A stretch of 64,000 nt of DNA from Luteibacter aegosomatissinici (GTDB lineage: Bacteria > Pseudomonadota > Gammaproteobacteria > Xanthomonadales > Rhodanobacteraceae), in NCBI RefSeq assembly GCF_023078495.1, contig NZ_CP095742.1:2604001-2668000 (forward strand), in the 5' to 3' direction. The notes beneath the pieces are model-generated. The model did not search any database, was not told where the DNA came from, and saw only the letters and a list, made by a program, of their open reading frames with translations. Position 1 is the first letter of the stretch, and every line of letters starts with the position of its first letter. The position numbers were made by a program, and so were the translations under genes. Positions 17,645-26,131 of this stretch are shown here, one piece after another.

Positions 17645-20600
17645 TTGAAGCAGATCGCCACTCTTTCCGCCCGCAGCCGCCTGTTCCTCGCGGTGGCCGC
17701 TATCCTCGGCGCCGCCCACGCACACGCCCAATCCACCACCGGCTCCATTACGGGCCAGGCCCCGATCGAAGGGGGTGAATCCGTCCTCATCCAGGGTGAT
17801 TCCGGCCTTAGCCGCGAGGTGACCGTCGACGAAAAAGGCCGCTATGCCGCTGGCCAGCTTCCGCTTGGCACCTACACGGTCACGCTCAGGAAAGGCGGTA
17901 CGGACGTGCAAAAGCGCAGCGGCGTGACGCTTCGCGTAGGTGCTTCCGTGGATGTGTCGTTCAACGCGCAACCGACACAAAACCTCGAATCAGTCACGGT
18001 AACGGATAATGCGTTGCCATCCATTGATGTGGCGGCCGTGGACTCACGTAGCGTGATCACCGCGGACCAGCTTGCAAGGCTTCCGCTGGCGCGAAACGCG
18101 GACGAAATCGCCCGCCTGGCGCCCGGCGTCGTGTCCAATGGCGGTGGCTATACAGGGCCGACGGGCGCCCGGCTCAACAGCTTCGGCGGCTCGGCGGCCA
18201 GCGAGAACGCTTATTACATCAACGGCTATAACGTCACCGACCCGCAGCGTGGCCTCGGTGGCATCTCACTGCCTTACGGCGCCATTGACCAGCAGGAGGT
18301 CTATACGGGTGGCTACAGCGCCCAGTACGGACGCTCCGATGGCGGCGTGATCAACCAGGTGGGCAAGCGTGGCACCAACGAGTGGCATTACGGGGCACAG
18401 ATCCTGTGGGAACCGGACTTCGCCCGTGCCGATAGCGTCAACACGTACTACACCAACGGCCTGCCCGCCTCACCGGTCGCCGGCTCGCTGTACAAGCCCA
18501 ACCGGCAGAACCGCGACTGGGTGACTACCGTAAGCAGCTACGTCGGCGGACCACTGATCAAGGACAAGCTGTTCTTCTTTCTCGCCGGGGAGTTCGAGCG
18601 CGAGCAGGCGGATACGCACAACGCCGTGGATAACGTGAGCCCCGACAATCACTACCGCTACGACTCCCCGCGCTGGTATGGCAAGGTCGATTGGAACATC
18701 ACCGACAACAATATCCTCGAGGTCACCGGCGCATCCAGCAAACGCGAAACCCAGGGCACCATCTACGATTACGACTACAACAACCTGCAACGCGGCGAGC
18801 GCATAGGCAGCGCCGACAATATCAAGACCGGCGGCGATCTGTGGACTGCGAAATACACCGGCTACATCACCGATAACCTCACCATCTCCGCCCTGTACGG
18901 CAAGATGAAGCTGGACCAGTATGACCAGCCCGGCGCCTATGACAGCTCGCTGACGTACGTCGATGGGCTGATCAACCAGAATCCCGCCCTCAACGGTGGA
19001 ACGCCGGTCGGCAATAACCAGACCGTGCAGACCGTGATCAACCCTGGGCGCAGCACACGCAGTAACAACACCCGCGTGGATATCACATACACCCTGGGCG
19101 ACCACACGCTAAGCGCGGGTATCGATAACCAGGTGACGCGCGCCATCGACCAGGGCTCCACGGCCTCCGGTGATGGTTACTACTGGACGTACGGCCAGGC
19201 CGATCCCAACATCCCCATTTCCACGGGCCTTGGCGTCCCCGCCCCGGGCGGCTTCCCGAACGGACAGCAGGGCTATTACGTGGTGCGCCACGTCGTCAGC
19301 TCGCTCGCAAGCGTGCGCGCCACGCAACGTGCGCAGTACGTGGAGGACAAGTGGCAGGTCAGCGACCGCTGGCTGCTTTCGCTCGGCCTGCGCAATGACC
19401 AGTTCGAGAACTTCAACCGCGACGGCGAGTCCTACGTCTCCCAGCACCGCCCGCAGTGGGCACCGCGGCTCGGCTTCAGCTGGGATGTGAACGGCGACGC
19501 CAGCTTCAAGGTGTTCGGCAACGCGGGACGTTACTACCTTGGCCTTCCGCTCAACCCGGGCCTGAACGCCGCGGGCGCGTCGCTCAGTACCTCACAGTAC
19601 TTCACCTATGGCGGCATCGATTCGCAAGGCCTGCCCACCAACCTCACGGCATTCTCGGCACCCGTCTCGTCGAACAATTACTACGGGATCCTCCCCGACC
19701 CGCGCACGGTCACAGCGAAGAACCTGAAATCCGAGTACCAGGACGAATTCATCCTGGGTTTCCAGAAGACCGCCGGCGCCAACTGGGTTTATGGTGCGAA
19801 AGCCACGCAGCGCATCCTGCGCAGCGCCATCGACGACTATTGCGATGTCGACCGGATTACGGCCAAGGCGGCGGAGCTTGGGTACAACGTGACGGCGACC
19901 AACAGCTGCTATCTGTTCAACCCGGGCCGCGCGAACACGTTCAACCTGATCGACACCAACGGCAACGCGGTGAACGTGCCCTTGAGCAACGAGGAACTTG
20001 GCTTCCAGGGCTTGAAGCGGCGCTACTACGCGCTCGAGGGCTTTCTTGAGCACCCGTTCGATGGCACCTGGTATGCCAAGCTGGATTACGTGTTCTCGCG
20101 TAGCTACGGCAATACCGAAGGTCAGCTGCGCTCGGATCTTCAGCAGACGGCCGCGTCGACCAGCGAGGACTGGGACAACAGCTACATCATGGAGAACACC
20201 AACGGGGTCACCAACAACGATCACCGCCACCAGCTCAAGCTCTACGGCTACTACCAGCTCACCCCGGAGTGGCTGGTGTCCGCGAACCTCAGCCTTGTCT
20301 CGGGCGCACCGAGGATCTGCCTGGGCTATTACGGGCCCGATTTCACCGACCCGGGCAAATACGGTGGCTCGTACCACTACTGCGATGGCAAGCCGTCCCC
20401 GCCGGGGTCGCAGGGCCGCCTGCCGTGGATCCGCCAGCTCGATATCGGCACCACCTATCGACCGACGTTCGCCGACGGAAAGCTGGCCTTCACCGCCAGC
20501 GTGTTCAACGTGGCCAACGAGCAGCGGCCGCTTAACGTGTACCCGTATTCGCAGACCGACCCAGGCGTGGCGGATCCCCAGTACGGACAAGCGCAGGTGC

Positions 20601-20647
20601 GCCAGCTGCCCCGCTATGTCCGTTTCGGAGTGAGTTACGACTTCTGA
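17645..20647 (+). CDS. Oar-like TonB-dependent outer-membrane receptor
   Basis: About 1000 residues. The start is taken as TTG at 17645, eight bases after AAGGGG. The signal peptide ends at AHAHAQ. An N-terminal carboxypeptidase-regulatory-like domain (about residues 30-115) is followed by a plug domain (about 120-260, with NAYYINGYNVTDPQRGLGG and YGAIDQQEVYTGGYSAQYG) and a long 22-strand-type barrel ending in RYVRFGVSYDF, the terminal aromatic typical of outer-membrane proteins. The family imports large substrates or acts in protease export and adhesion; the ligand here is unknown. The promoter region is 17461-17644. Confidence 0.85.
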   Translation: MKQIATLSARSRLFLAVAAILGAAHAHAQSTTGSITGQAPIEGGESVLIQGDSGLSREVTVDEKGRYAAGQLPLGTYTVTLRKGGTDVQKRSGVTLRVGASVDVSFNAQPTQNLESVTVTDNALPSIDVAAVDSRSVITADQLARLPLARNADEIARLAPGVVSNGGGYTGPTGARLNSFGGSAASENAYYINGYNVTDPQRGLGGISLPYGAIDQQEVYTGGYSAQYGRSDGGVINQVGKRGTNEWHYGAQILWEPDFARADSVNTYYTNGLPASPVAGSLYKPNRQNRDWVTTVSSYVGGPLIKDKLFFFLAGEFEREQADTHNAVDNVSPDNHYRYDSPRWYGKVDWNITDNNILEVTGASSKRETQGTIYDYDYNNLQRGERIGSADNIKTGGDLWTAKYTGYITDNLTISALYGKMKLDQYDQPGAYDSSLTYVDGLINQNPALNGGTPVGNNQTVQTVINPGRSTRSNNTRVDITYTLGDHTLSAGIDNQVTRAIDQGSTASGDGYYWTYGQADPNIPISTGLGVPAPGGFPNGQQGYYVVRHVVSSLASVRATQRAQYVEDKWQVSDRWLLSLGLRNDQFENFNRDGESYVSQHRPQWAPRLGFSWDVNGDASFKVFGNAGRYYLGLPLNPGLNAAGASLSTSQYFTYGGIDSQGLPTNLTAFSAPVSSNNYYGILPDPRTVTAKNLKSEYQDEFILGFQKTAGANWVYGAKATQRILRSAIDDYCDVDRITAKAAELGYNVTATNSCYLFNPGRANTFNLIDTNGNAVNVPLSNEELGFQGLKRRYYALEGFLEHPFDGTWYAKLDYVFSRSYGNTEGQLRSDLQQTAASTSEDWDNSYIMENTNGVTNNDHRHQLKLYGYYQLTPEWLVSANLSLVSGAPRICLGYYGPDFTDPGKYGGSYHYCDGKPSPPGSQGRLPWIRQLDIGTTYRPTFADGKLAFTASVFNVANEQRPLNVYPYSQTDPGVADPQYGQAQVRQLPRYVRFGVSYDF

Positions 20648-20681
20648 GCGAAAGGCCACATTGACTAGACCTGTCGTCAGA

Positions 20682-20715
20682 CGCCAGGTTGCCTATACGT
20701 GTAGGCAACCTGGCG
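20682..20715. repeat. 14-bp perfect palindrome after the receptor gene
   Basis: CGCCAGGTTGCCTA (20682-20695) and TAGGCAACCTGGCG (20702-20715) pair perfectly around TACGTG. There is no T run on either side. It lies between convergent genes and may end transcription or protect the mRNA. The stretch 20716-20854 holds no gene I can support. Confidence 0.65.
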
Positions 20716-20854
20716 GAGATACCGCATGCAGCGTCGTGCCGCCCGGTTCGCATTTTCCGCCGTGCTGGCCCTCCCCGCTGAAGCCCGCGAGACGTGGATC
20801 CGTCGCCGCGCGCATCAGCAAGGCGCTCCTGCCGCCACGCCGGGACGGGAGGCC

Positions 20855-21625
20855 TCATTGATCGTCGACCGGCTCCCACGCTTTCGCGCACCCGTCCGCG
20901 CAGGAGTGCCGCAGGTCAAAGCTGATGGGTACACGAACACTCAACTGACGGCCAAGCGTTGGCCGGAACACCCAGTGCCGCGCCGCGTACAGCGCAGCGG
21001 CATCCAGCCGCGCATCACCGCTACTTTTCTCTACGCGCACATCGACAGGCGTACCCAGGTTGCCGAACACGATAAGCACCATGGCGTTACCGGTGACCCG
21101 GTCCGTCATCGCCCCTTTCGGATAGACAGGCCGCGGCGCATACAGCGGCGCACTCGCCTTCGTCACGGCGTCCCGGCTGCTTTTCTTTGTGAATGAGGTG
21201 AAGGGATCGCTGGCGTGGCCGGTGGAGAGATCGATCACCAAGGCTAGCGGGAACGCCTCCATGGTCACCGGCAGCGGCGGGAACTGCTGGTTCACGAAGC
21301 GGCGCATGAAGCACTGCGTGAAGGGCGTATCCGGCAACACCCGCGCGTGGCGCATGATGCCACCCGGAAACACGACGCCGCTTACCACCATCCCCTCCAT
21401 ATCCTCCTGCGGATACAGCGAGGCGCAAAGGAGGATGCTCGCCTTGGTGTTATCCATGCCCGTGCCGGCATAGAGCATGGCGTTGTACTGCTTACCAGCC
21501 GGGGTGCCGTTGATCGCTGACGCCTGCGCCAGGACGGTCTCGATGGTCAGGTCGGATGCCTTCACGACAGCCGCGGCAACCGTCATGGCGACGCATGCCA
21601 CGCATACAACACTCAACCGTCGCAT
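20855..21625 (-). CDS. Secreted protein with TonB C-terminal domain
   Basis: A 256-residue protein with a signal peptide (MRRLSVVCVACVAMTVAAAV). The C-terminal 90 residues resemble the TonB C-terminal domain: PRPVYPKGAMTDRVTGNAMV, GTPVDVRVEKSSGDARLDAAA and ARHWVFRPTLG. There is no Pro-rich energy-transducing linker and no ExbB/ExbD neighbour, so it is a TonB-domain protein rather than a full transducer. The middle part (about residues 30-150) is of unknown function. It converges on the TonB-dependent receptor, which may be only coincidence. Confidence 0.7.
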   Translation of the reverse strand: MRRLSVVCVACVAMTVAAAVVKASDLTIETVLAQASAINGTPAGKQYNAMLYAGTGMDNTKASILLCASLYPQEDMEGMVVSGVVFPGGIMRHARVLPDTPFTQCFMRRFVNQQFPPLPVTMEAFPLALVIDLSTGHASDPFTSFTKKSSRDAVTKASAPLYAPRPVYPKGAMTDRVTGNAMVLIVFGNLGTPVDVRVEKSSGDARLDAAALYAARHWVFRPTLGRQLSVRVPISFDLRHSCADGCAKAWEPVDDQ

Positions 21626-21816
21626 CGCCCCTCCTGCGCTGTCGGAAGCCCCTTCCACGTCAGCATTCTAGCGACAAACCGCTCGATAGCTCCGAATCCA
21701 TCGGCCTAGCGCAGAAGGCGTATGCGCTGCCCGATCAGGGCGATGTATGCATACGAATATTCTTAGATTTCCTACGGTTAGATGAACACCTGCAAACCGG
21801 GCGCCGCGCACACAGA

Positions 21817-21846
21817 TTGACCAAAATTCATCTGCACAGCCATACT
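21817..21846 (+). promoter_or_regulatory. Predicted sigma-70 promoter of the DUF3800 RNA unit
   Basis: TTGACC (21817-21822) and CATACT (21841-21846) are spaced by 18 bases. The predicted start of transcription, about 21852-21854, coincides with the 5' side of the folded RNA. The surrounding DNA (about 21740-21840) is AT-rich relative to its neighbours. Confidence 0.5.
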
Positions 21847-21853
21847 CCGCTCC

Positions 21854-21970
21854 GACAGGTAAAGCCTGGGTCAACCGCGATACCTACGAAGGCGTCGTAA
21901 GCGCGCTGTAAGCGCGTCGGCCCCAGGGTCTGTCCTCCATCGAAAGGCCTCCACATCGGGGGCCTTTTTT
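21854..21970 (+). ncRNA. Structured RNA upstream of DUF3800 gene
   Basis: A compact multi-branched RNA can be drawn by eye. A closing stem has GACAG (21854-21858) with CTGTC (21930-21934) and CCTGGG (21865-21870) with CCCAGG (21922-21927). It encloses hairpin TACGA/TCGTA (21885-21899) and hairpin CGCGC/GCGCG (21902-21916). An intrinsic terminator completes it. Weinberg and colleagues described several DUF3800-associated RNA motifs lying next to DUF3800 genes; I recall this class but cannot assign the present RNA to one of them without a covariance search. Confidence 0.6.
21943..21970 (+). terminator. Intrinsic terminator between RNA and DUF3800 gene
   Basis: AAAGGCCTCC pairs with GGGGGCCTTT around ACATC, giving a ten-base-pair stem (one G-U pair) that runs into TTTTTT. 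It ends 10 bases before the AGGAGG ribosome site of the DUF3800 gene, so that gene needs readthrough, as in type III toxin-antitoxin loci. Confidence 0.85.
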
Positions 21971-21991
21971 CTCGCGAGCAGGAGGTTCGCG

Positions 21992-22657
21992 TTGCACATC
22001 TACATGGACGAAAGTGGAGACCTTGGCTGGAACTTTGAACCGCCGTACGGAAAGTATGGCTCGAGCCGCTTCCTGACGATATTCGCGGCATGCGTCCCCG
22101 ACGATAAATGCCATCTGCTGGATCGGGTCGTGCGCGATCTCTACAAAGCAAGCCGATGGAACACCAAGCGCGAGAAGAAATGGACAGACGCAAGTGAAGC
22201 GTCGCGCATCCATTTCTCAAGACAGGCCGCGCAGCTCATGCGCCGACACCCCGATATCACCTACCACGCCATTGTCGCGTACAAGCCTGGCGTTCCGAGG
22301 TATGTTCATCGTGACCCGGAGAAGCTCTACAACTTCATGTTGAAGCTCTTGCTTCTGGACGAAATGAGCTCGCATGACGTTGTTCACTTCATTCCAGACA
22401 ACCGTTCAGTGAAAGTTGAAAGTGGCAATTCCCTGCACGACTACTTGCAAACGAACCTGTGGTTCGAGGCACGTGTAAGCAATGAGCTGAGAACATCGCG
22501 GACCGATAGCAGGCAGTGCCGCGGGCTACAGTTCGCCGACTTCATGGCAGGCGCTGTCAACGCCAACTTTGAGCATAAACGACCTCAATATACGGACACG
22601 CTAGGGCTCGATGTACGGGTCATCCATCTTTACTTTGACGGGCGTGAGCGCACCTAG
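21992..22657 (+). CDS. DUF3800 family protein
   Basis: A 221-residue protein beginning IYMDESGDLGWNF, the hallmark N terminus of DUF3800. Further acidic positions in FIPDNRS and in QFADFMAGAVNANF fit the DUF3800 pattern and the proposed RNase H-like fold, so a nuclease role is plausible but unproven. The start is TTG at 21992 with an ideal AGGAGG (21980-21985). Base composition is visibly more AT-rich than the flanking genes, pointing to horizontal acquisition. Its last four bases overlap the end of the convergent transporter gene. Confidence 0.8.
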   Translation: MHIYMDESGDLGWNFEPPYGKYGSSRFLTIFAACVPDDKCHLLDRVVRDLYKASRWNTKREKKWTDASEASRIHFSRQAAQLMRRHPDITYHAIVAYKPGVPRYVHRDPEKLYNFMLKLLLLDEMSSHDVVHFIPDNRSVKVESGNSLHDYLQTNLWFEARVSNELRTSRTDSRQCRGLQFADFMAGAVNANFEHKRPQYTDTLGLDVRVIHLYFDGRERT

Positions 22658-24192
22658 CGCACTGGCTTGTCGCGAATCATCAGCGCGGCAGTTAGGGCCG
22701 ATAACACCGCCAGAATAGCGGACAGGATCATGACCTGGCGGAAGCCCGCGACGAAGGCTTGATCGACCAGGCGCCGCGCCGCTTCGGCTCCAGGCGGCAG
22801 TTCCATGCCGGCAAGCTTCGCTCGCTGCGCCATGATGGCGTCAACGGACTCCCGGGGCAGATGCATGGTCGCGAGACTGTCGCGTAACGCCACGTCGAAT
22901 CCATGGGTGAGCACCACCCCGAACACGGCAATGGCGATCAACCCGGCCACGCGCGACACGGCATTGTTCACGCCTGAGGCCGTCCCTGCCAACGAGGGGT
23001 CCAGCGCATTCATGACCGTGGTCGTGAGCGGTGCGATGGTGATGCTCATACCGAGGCCCAGCACGGCCGATGCGGGGAAGAAGGTAATCCAGTACGAACC
23101 GCCGACGCCTGGCAGCGCGTACAGGGCAAAGCCCACCGCTGCTACCGTGGGCCCGACGATCAAAGGCAGCCGCGCGCCCACGACATCCACAAGGCGCCCC
23201 GCGACACGCGACAGCGCGAACATGATCACGATAAACGGAAGCAGTGACGCGCCCGCACCCGTTGCGCCATACCCCTGCACCTGAATCAGGTTCAGCGGCA
23301 CGAAGAACATGCTGCCACCCAGCGATGCATAGAGCAGGAAGGTCAGCAGGTTGGCGCCGGCAAAGTTCCGGTCACGGAAGTGCGCCAGGGGCAACATGGG
23401 TGAGGCAGCGCGACGCTCGGCCAGTGCGAACGCGACGAGCGCGAGGATACCCACGGCCGCCGCCATACCCACCGGCAGGGCCAGCCAGCCAAGCAAAGGC
23501 GCCTCGATCAGCGCATAGACAACGCCCGCCAGGCCGACCGTCGCCAGCAACGCACCCCGTACATCGATACGCCCCGCATCGGCGCCACGGCTTTCCGGCA
23601 CCCGCCACCGGCAGATCGCCACCAGCGCGACGCCAAGGGGTAGGTTGATGAGGAACGCCCAGTGCCAGGAGAAATGCTCAACGAGGAAGCCACCCAGCAC
23701 AGGCCCCAGTGCCGCGGTGACACCGCTGAAGGCCGACCACGTTCCTATCGCACGGCCACGCCGCTCCTTCGGATAGGCCGAGGTGATCAGCGAAAGGCTG
23801 CCAGGCACAAGCAACGCGGCACCCAGGCCCTGGGCACCGCGCGCGATGATCAACGCCGTGATGCCCGGCGCAGCGGCGCACGCCACCGATGCAAGGGTGA
23901 ACACCACCGCACCGGTAGCGAACATGCGCCGTCGCCCGAACCGGTCGCCCAAAACACCGCCCACCAACAGCAGCGCGGAAAGCAGCAACGCGTACGATTC
24001 CATGACCCATTGCGCATCGGCCGTCGTCGCGTTCATGGCTTGCTGGATCGCGGGGAGTGCCACGTTGACGATCGTCCCGTCGACGAAGGCCATACCCGAA
24101 CCGATGATCGCGGCGACAAGGGTCCAGCGGCGCGCGCTCTCGGAGCACGAGGCCGACGTGCCCGGGCGCTCCGCTGGCGTGGTGTTCGTCAT
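22654..24192 (-). CDS. MFS transporter of the DHA2 (EmrB/QacA) family
   Basis: A 512-residue inner-membrane drug:H+ antiporter with 14 predicted transmembrane segments. Diagnostic motifs are the motif D1 region FVDGTIVNVALPAIQQ in helix 1, GDRFGRRRMF (motif A) between helices 2 and 3, and GPVLGGFLVEHFSWHWAFLI (motif C and beyond). The charge-rich start at MTNTTPAERP follows the TetR-type control region, shared with the divergent regulator at 24335. Substrates are unknown. Confidence 0.88.
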   Translation of the reverse strand: MTNTTPAERPGTSASCSESARRWTLVAAIIGSGMAFVDGTIVNVALPAIQQAMNATTADAQWVMESYALLLSALLLVGGVLGDRFGRRRMFATGAVVFTLASVACAAAPGITALIIARGAQGLGAALLVPGSLSLITSAYPKERRGRAIGTWSAFSGVTAALGPVLGGFLVEHFSWHWAFLINLPLGVALVAICRWRVPESRGADAGRIDVRGALLATVGLAGVVYALIEAPLLGWLALPVGMAAAVGILALVAFALAERRAASPMLPLAHFRDRNFAGANLLTFLLYASLGGSMFFVPLNLIQVQGYGATGAGASLLPFIVIMFALSRVAGRLVDVVGARLPLIVGPTVAAVGFALYALPGVGGSYWITFFPASAVLGLGMSITIAPLTTTVMNALDPSLAGTASGVNNAVSRVAGLIAIAVFGVVLTHGFDVALRDSLATMHLPRESVDAIMAQRAKLAGMELPPGAEAARRLVDQAFVAGFRQVMILSAILAVLSALTAALMIRDKPVR

Positions 24193-24272
24193 CGGCGCAG
24201 CTTAGTGCCAAGTGGGGCCGCCGCCTTGCACGCACGGGACATGCGACGGGCAAGGTTGAACAGGCCCACCTG

Positions 24273-24296
24273 ATAACCAATATACAAATTGGTCAC
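24273..24296. promoter_or_regulatory. TetR-type operator 1
   Basis: ATAACC (24273-24278), 12 bases, GGTCAC (24291-24296). On the other strand this reads GTGACC-N12-GGTTAT, matching the stronger operator at 24964 in half-site and spacing. It lies between the divergent MFS and TetR genes and so may control both. Confidence 0.55.
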
Positions 24297-24334
24297 AAGT
24301 TGCCTCCCTCAACGACCTCATGTATAGGTGGGTC

Positions 24335-24946
24335 ATGAACCAGACTGCCCCTGTCCCCGCCACCGACGCGTCGGCCCCCAGCATCCGCGACCAGATCGTG
24401 GAGGCCGCTGATGCGCACTTCAGCCGCTACGGGTACGCCAAGACCACTATGGCCGACCTGGCCCGCGCCATTGGCTTTTCCAAAGCGTATCTCTACAAAT
24501 TTTTCGATTCAAAACAGGCGATTGGCGAGGCTATCTGCACCAAAACCCTAGCTGGCCAATATGCCGCGATCGTTGCAGCCGTGGAGGCCGCCCCGGGCCC
24601 GACCGAAAAGGTACGCGCCATGCTGCGGACCGCTGTGGAGCAGTGCCTGGCGCAGTTTTTCGCCGAACGGCAGCTCTACGACATCGTGGCGCACTCGCGG
24701 GCGGAAAACTGGGCGAGCTCGGTCAAGCACATCGCCCAACTCAATGATTTACTTAAAGACATTATCCGCGAAGGACGCGCTTCCGGTGACTTCGAGAAGA
24801 AGACGCCGCTCGACGAAGTCTGTCAGGGCATCTGGCTGGCCGCCCTGCCATTGGCCGATCCGGTCCTGTTGCAGCACAACCTGGATCTGGTCGAAGAGGG
24901 CTTGCCGGCCGTGACCGGACTTATCCTGCGCAGCCTCGCCCCCTAA
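24335..24946 (+). CDS. TetR-family repressor of efflux genes
   Basis: A 203-residue regulator with an N-terminal TetR helix-turn-helix (residues about 15-60: RDQIVEAADAHFSRYG, TTMADLARAIGFSKAYLYKFFDSKQ). The C-terminal helical domain would bind a small ligand. The start at MNQTAPVP has AGGTGG three bases upstream; MYRWV five codons earlier is less likely. It sits upstream of an adaptor/RND pump operon with shared operator half-sites, so it probably represses itself, the pump and perhaps the MFS gene. Confidence 0.85.
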   Translation: MNQTAPVPATDASAPSIRDQIVEAADAHFSRYGYAKTTMADLARAIGFSKAYLYKFFDSKQAIGEAICTKTLAGQYAAIVAAVEAAPGPTEKVRAMLRTAVEQCLAQFFAERQLYDIVAHSRAENWASSVKHIAQLNDLLKDIIREGRASGDFEKKTPLDEVCQGIWLAALPLADPVLLQHNLDLVEEGLPAVTGLILRSLAP

Positions 24947-24963
24947 GGTGTAAAAAAGTTCTA

Positions 24964-24987
24964 GTGACCCGTTGACGTTTTGGTCAC
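24964..24987. promoter_or_regulatory. TetR-type operator 2 (RND operon)
   Basis: A near-perfect dyad AGTGACC-N12-GGTCACT spans 24963-24988, between the repressor gene and the adaptor gene. A TTGACG sequence inside the spacer could be the -35 element, so binding would block the operon promoter. Confidence 0.65.
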
Positions 24988-25027
24988 TCGACACCACGAT
25001 GTGGTTTTCCCGCTTCGGAAAACCACC

Positions 25028-26131
25028 ATGCACGCCCGCACCGCCTACCGTTCCTCCCTCCCCCTGCTGGTGCTTGGCAGCGCGGCGCTCGCCGTTGCCC
25101 TGAGCGCCTGCTCCCGTAGCGAAGCCGATCCCCGCCTCGCCGCGCCACTGGTCCGCACCGCCACGCTTGAAGCCAGCCACGCGAACGAGGCCAGCTTCTC
25201 GGGCATCGTTTCAGCACGCGTCCAGAGCAACCTTGGCTTCCGCGTGCCCGGCAAGATCGTCGAACGGCTCGTCGATGCCGGCCAGACGGTGACGAAGGGT
25301 CAACCGCTCATGCGGATCGACCGCACCGACCTCGCCCTCGCCGACACAGCCTCGATCGGCGAGCTCGAGGCCGCCCGCGCCCAGGCCATCCAGACGGCGG
25401 CGGACGAGAAACGCTTTCACGGCCTGGTCGCCCGCGGCGCCGTGTCCGCCTCGGCCTATGACCAGGCCAAGGCGGCCGCCGATGCCGCGGCGGCACGTTT
25501 GCGCGCGGCGCAGGCGCAGGCCGCCGTTACCGCGAACGAAGCGGGCTACTCGGTCTTGCTCGCCGACGCCGATGGCACGGTGGTCGAAACGCTCGGCGAA
25601 CCGGGTCAGGTGGTTACTGCCGGCCAGGTGGTCGCCCGCCTGGCCCACGCAGGCCCGCGCGAAGCGCGCGTCGATCTGCCGGAAACCATGCGCCCGGCGA
25701 TCGGTTCCGTGGCACGTGCCACGCTCTACGGAACCGAAGGCACCAGCGTCGACGCGCGCCTGCGCCTGCTTTCCGACGCCGCCGATCCCCTCACCCGCAC
25801 GTTCGAAGCCCGCTATGTACTCGGCGGCACGGCGGCGCAGGCACCGCTGGGCGCGACGGTCGTGATCCACCTGCCTAACGCGGCTACCGCGACCGCTTCC
25901 ATTCCGGTGGCCGCCATTTTCGATGGTGGCAAAGGTCCCGGCGTATGGGTCATCCAGGGCAAGTCGCCAACGGTGACATGGCGACCGGTCACGCTGGGTA
26001 CCGTCGGGGACGAGACGGTCGCTATCACGAGCGGCCTGAAGCCTGGCGAGCAGTTCGTCGCCCTCGGGGCCCACCAGCTGCATGAAGGCGAGTCGGTACG
26101 TACGAGCCTTGCTGCAGGCACGCAGCCATGA
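25028..26131 (+). CDS. RND efflux periplasmic adaptor lipoprotein
   Basis: A 367-residue membrane-fusion protein. A signal peptide ends in the lipobox LSAC, so the mature protein is a lipoprotein anchored at the inner membrane. It has a biotinyl-lipoyl motif (NLGFRVPGKIVERLVDAGQT), a coiled-coil hairpin (residues about 110-175) and beta-barrel regions. Together with the following RND pump it forms a tripartite efflux system; the outer-membrane channel must be encoded elsewhere. Its stop overlaps the pump's start (ATGA). Confidence 0.9.
   Translation: MHARTAYRSSLPLLVLGSAALAVALSACSRSEADPRLAAPLVRTATLEASHANEASFSGIVSARVQSNLGFRVPGKIVERLVDAGQTVTKGQPLMRIDRTDLALADTASIGELEAARAQAIQTAADEKRFHGLVARGAVSASAYDQAKAAADAAAARLRAAQAQAAVTANEAGYSVLLADADGTVVETLGEPGQVVTAGQVVARLAHAGPREARVDLPETMRPAIGSVARATLYGTEGTSVDARLRLLSDAADPLTRTFEARYVLGGTAAQAPLGATVVIHLPNAATATASIPVAAIFDGGKGPGVWVIQGKSPTVTWRPVTLGTVGDETVAITSGLKPGEQFVALGAHQLHEGESVRTSLAAGTQP

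Noticed and set aside
20726-20854. A possible small frame reading MQRRAARFAFSAVLALPAEA
   Set aside because: It faintly resembles the start of some kinase or TPR proteins but runs antisense into the TonB-domain gene with no domain; treated as noise.
21854-21903. A coding tail reading KAWVNRDTYEGVVSAL before the DUF3800 gene
   Set aside because: The same bases form consistent paired stems followed by a terminator, and the frame has no start or upstream homology; an RNA is the better reading.
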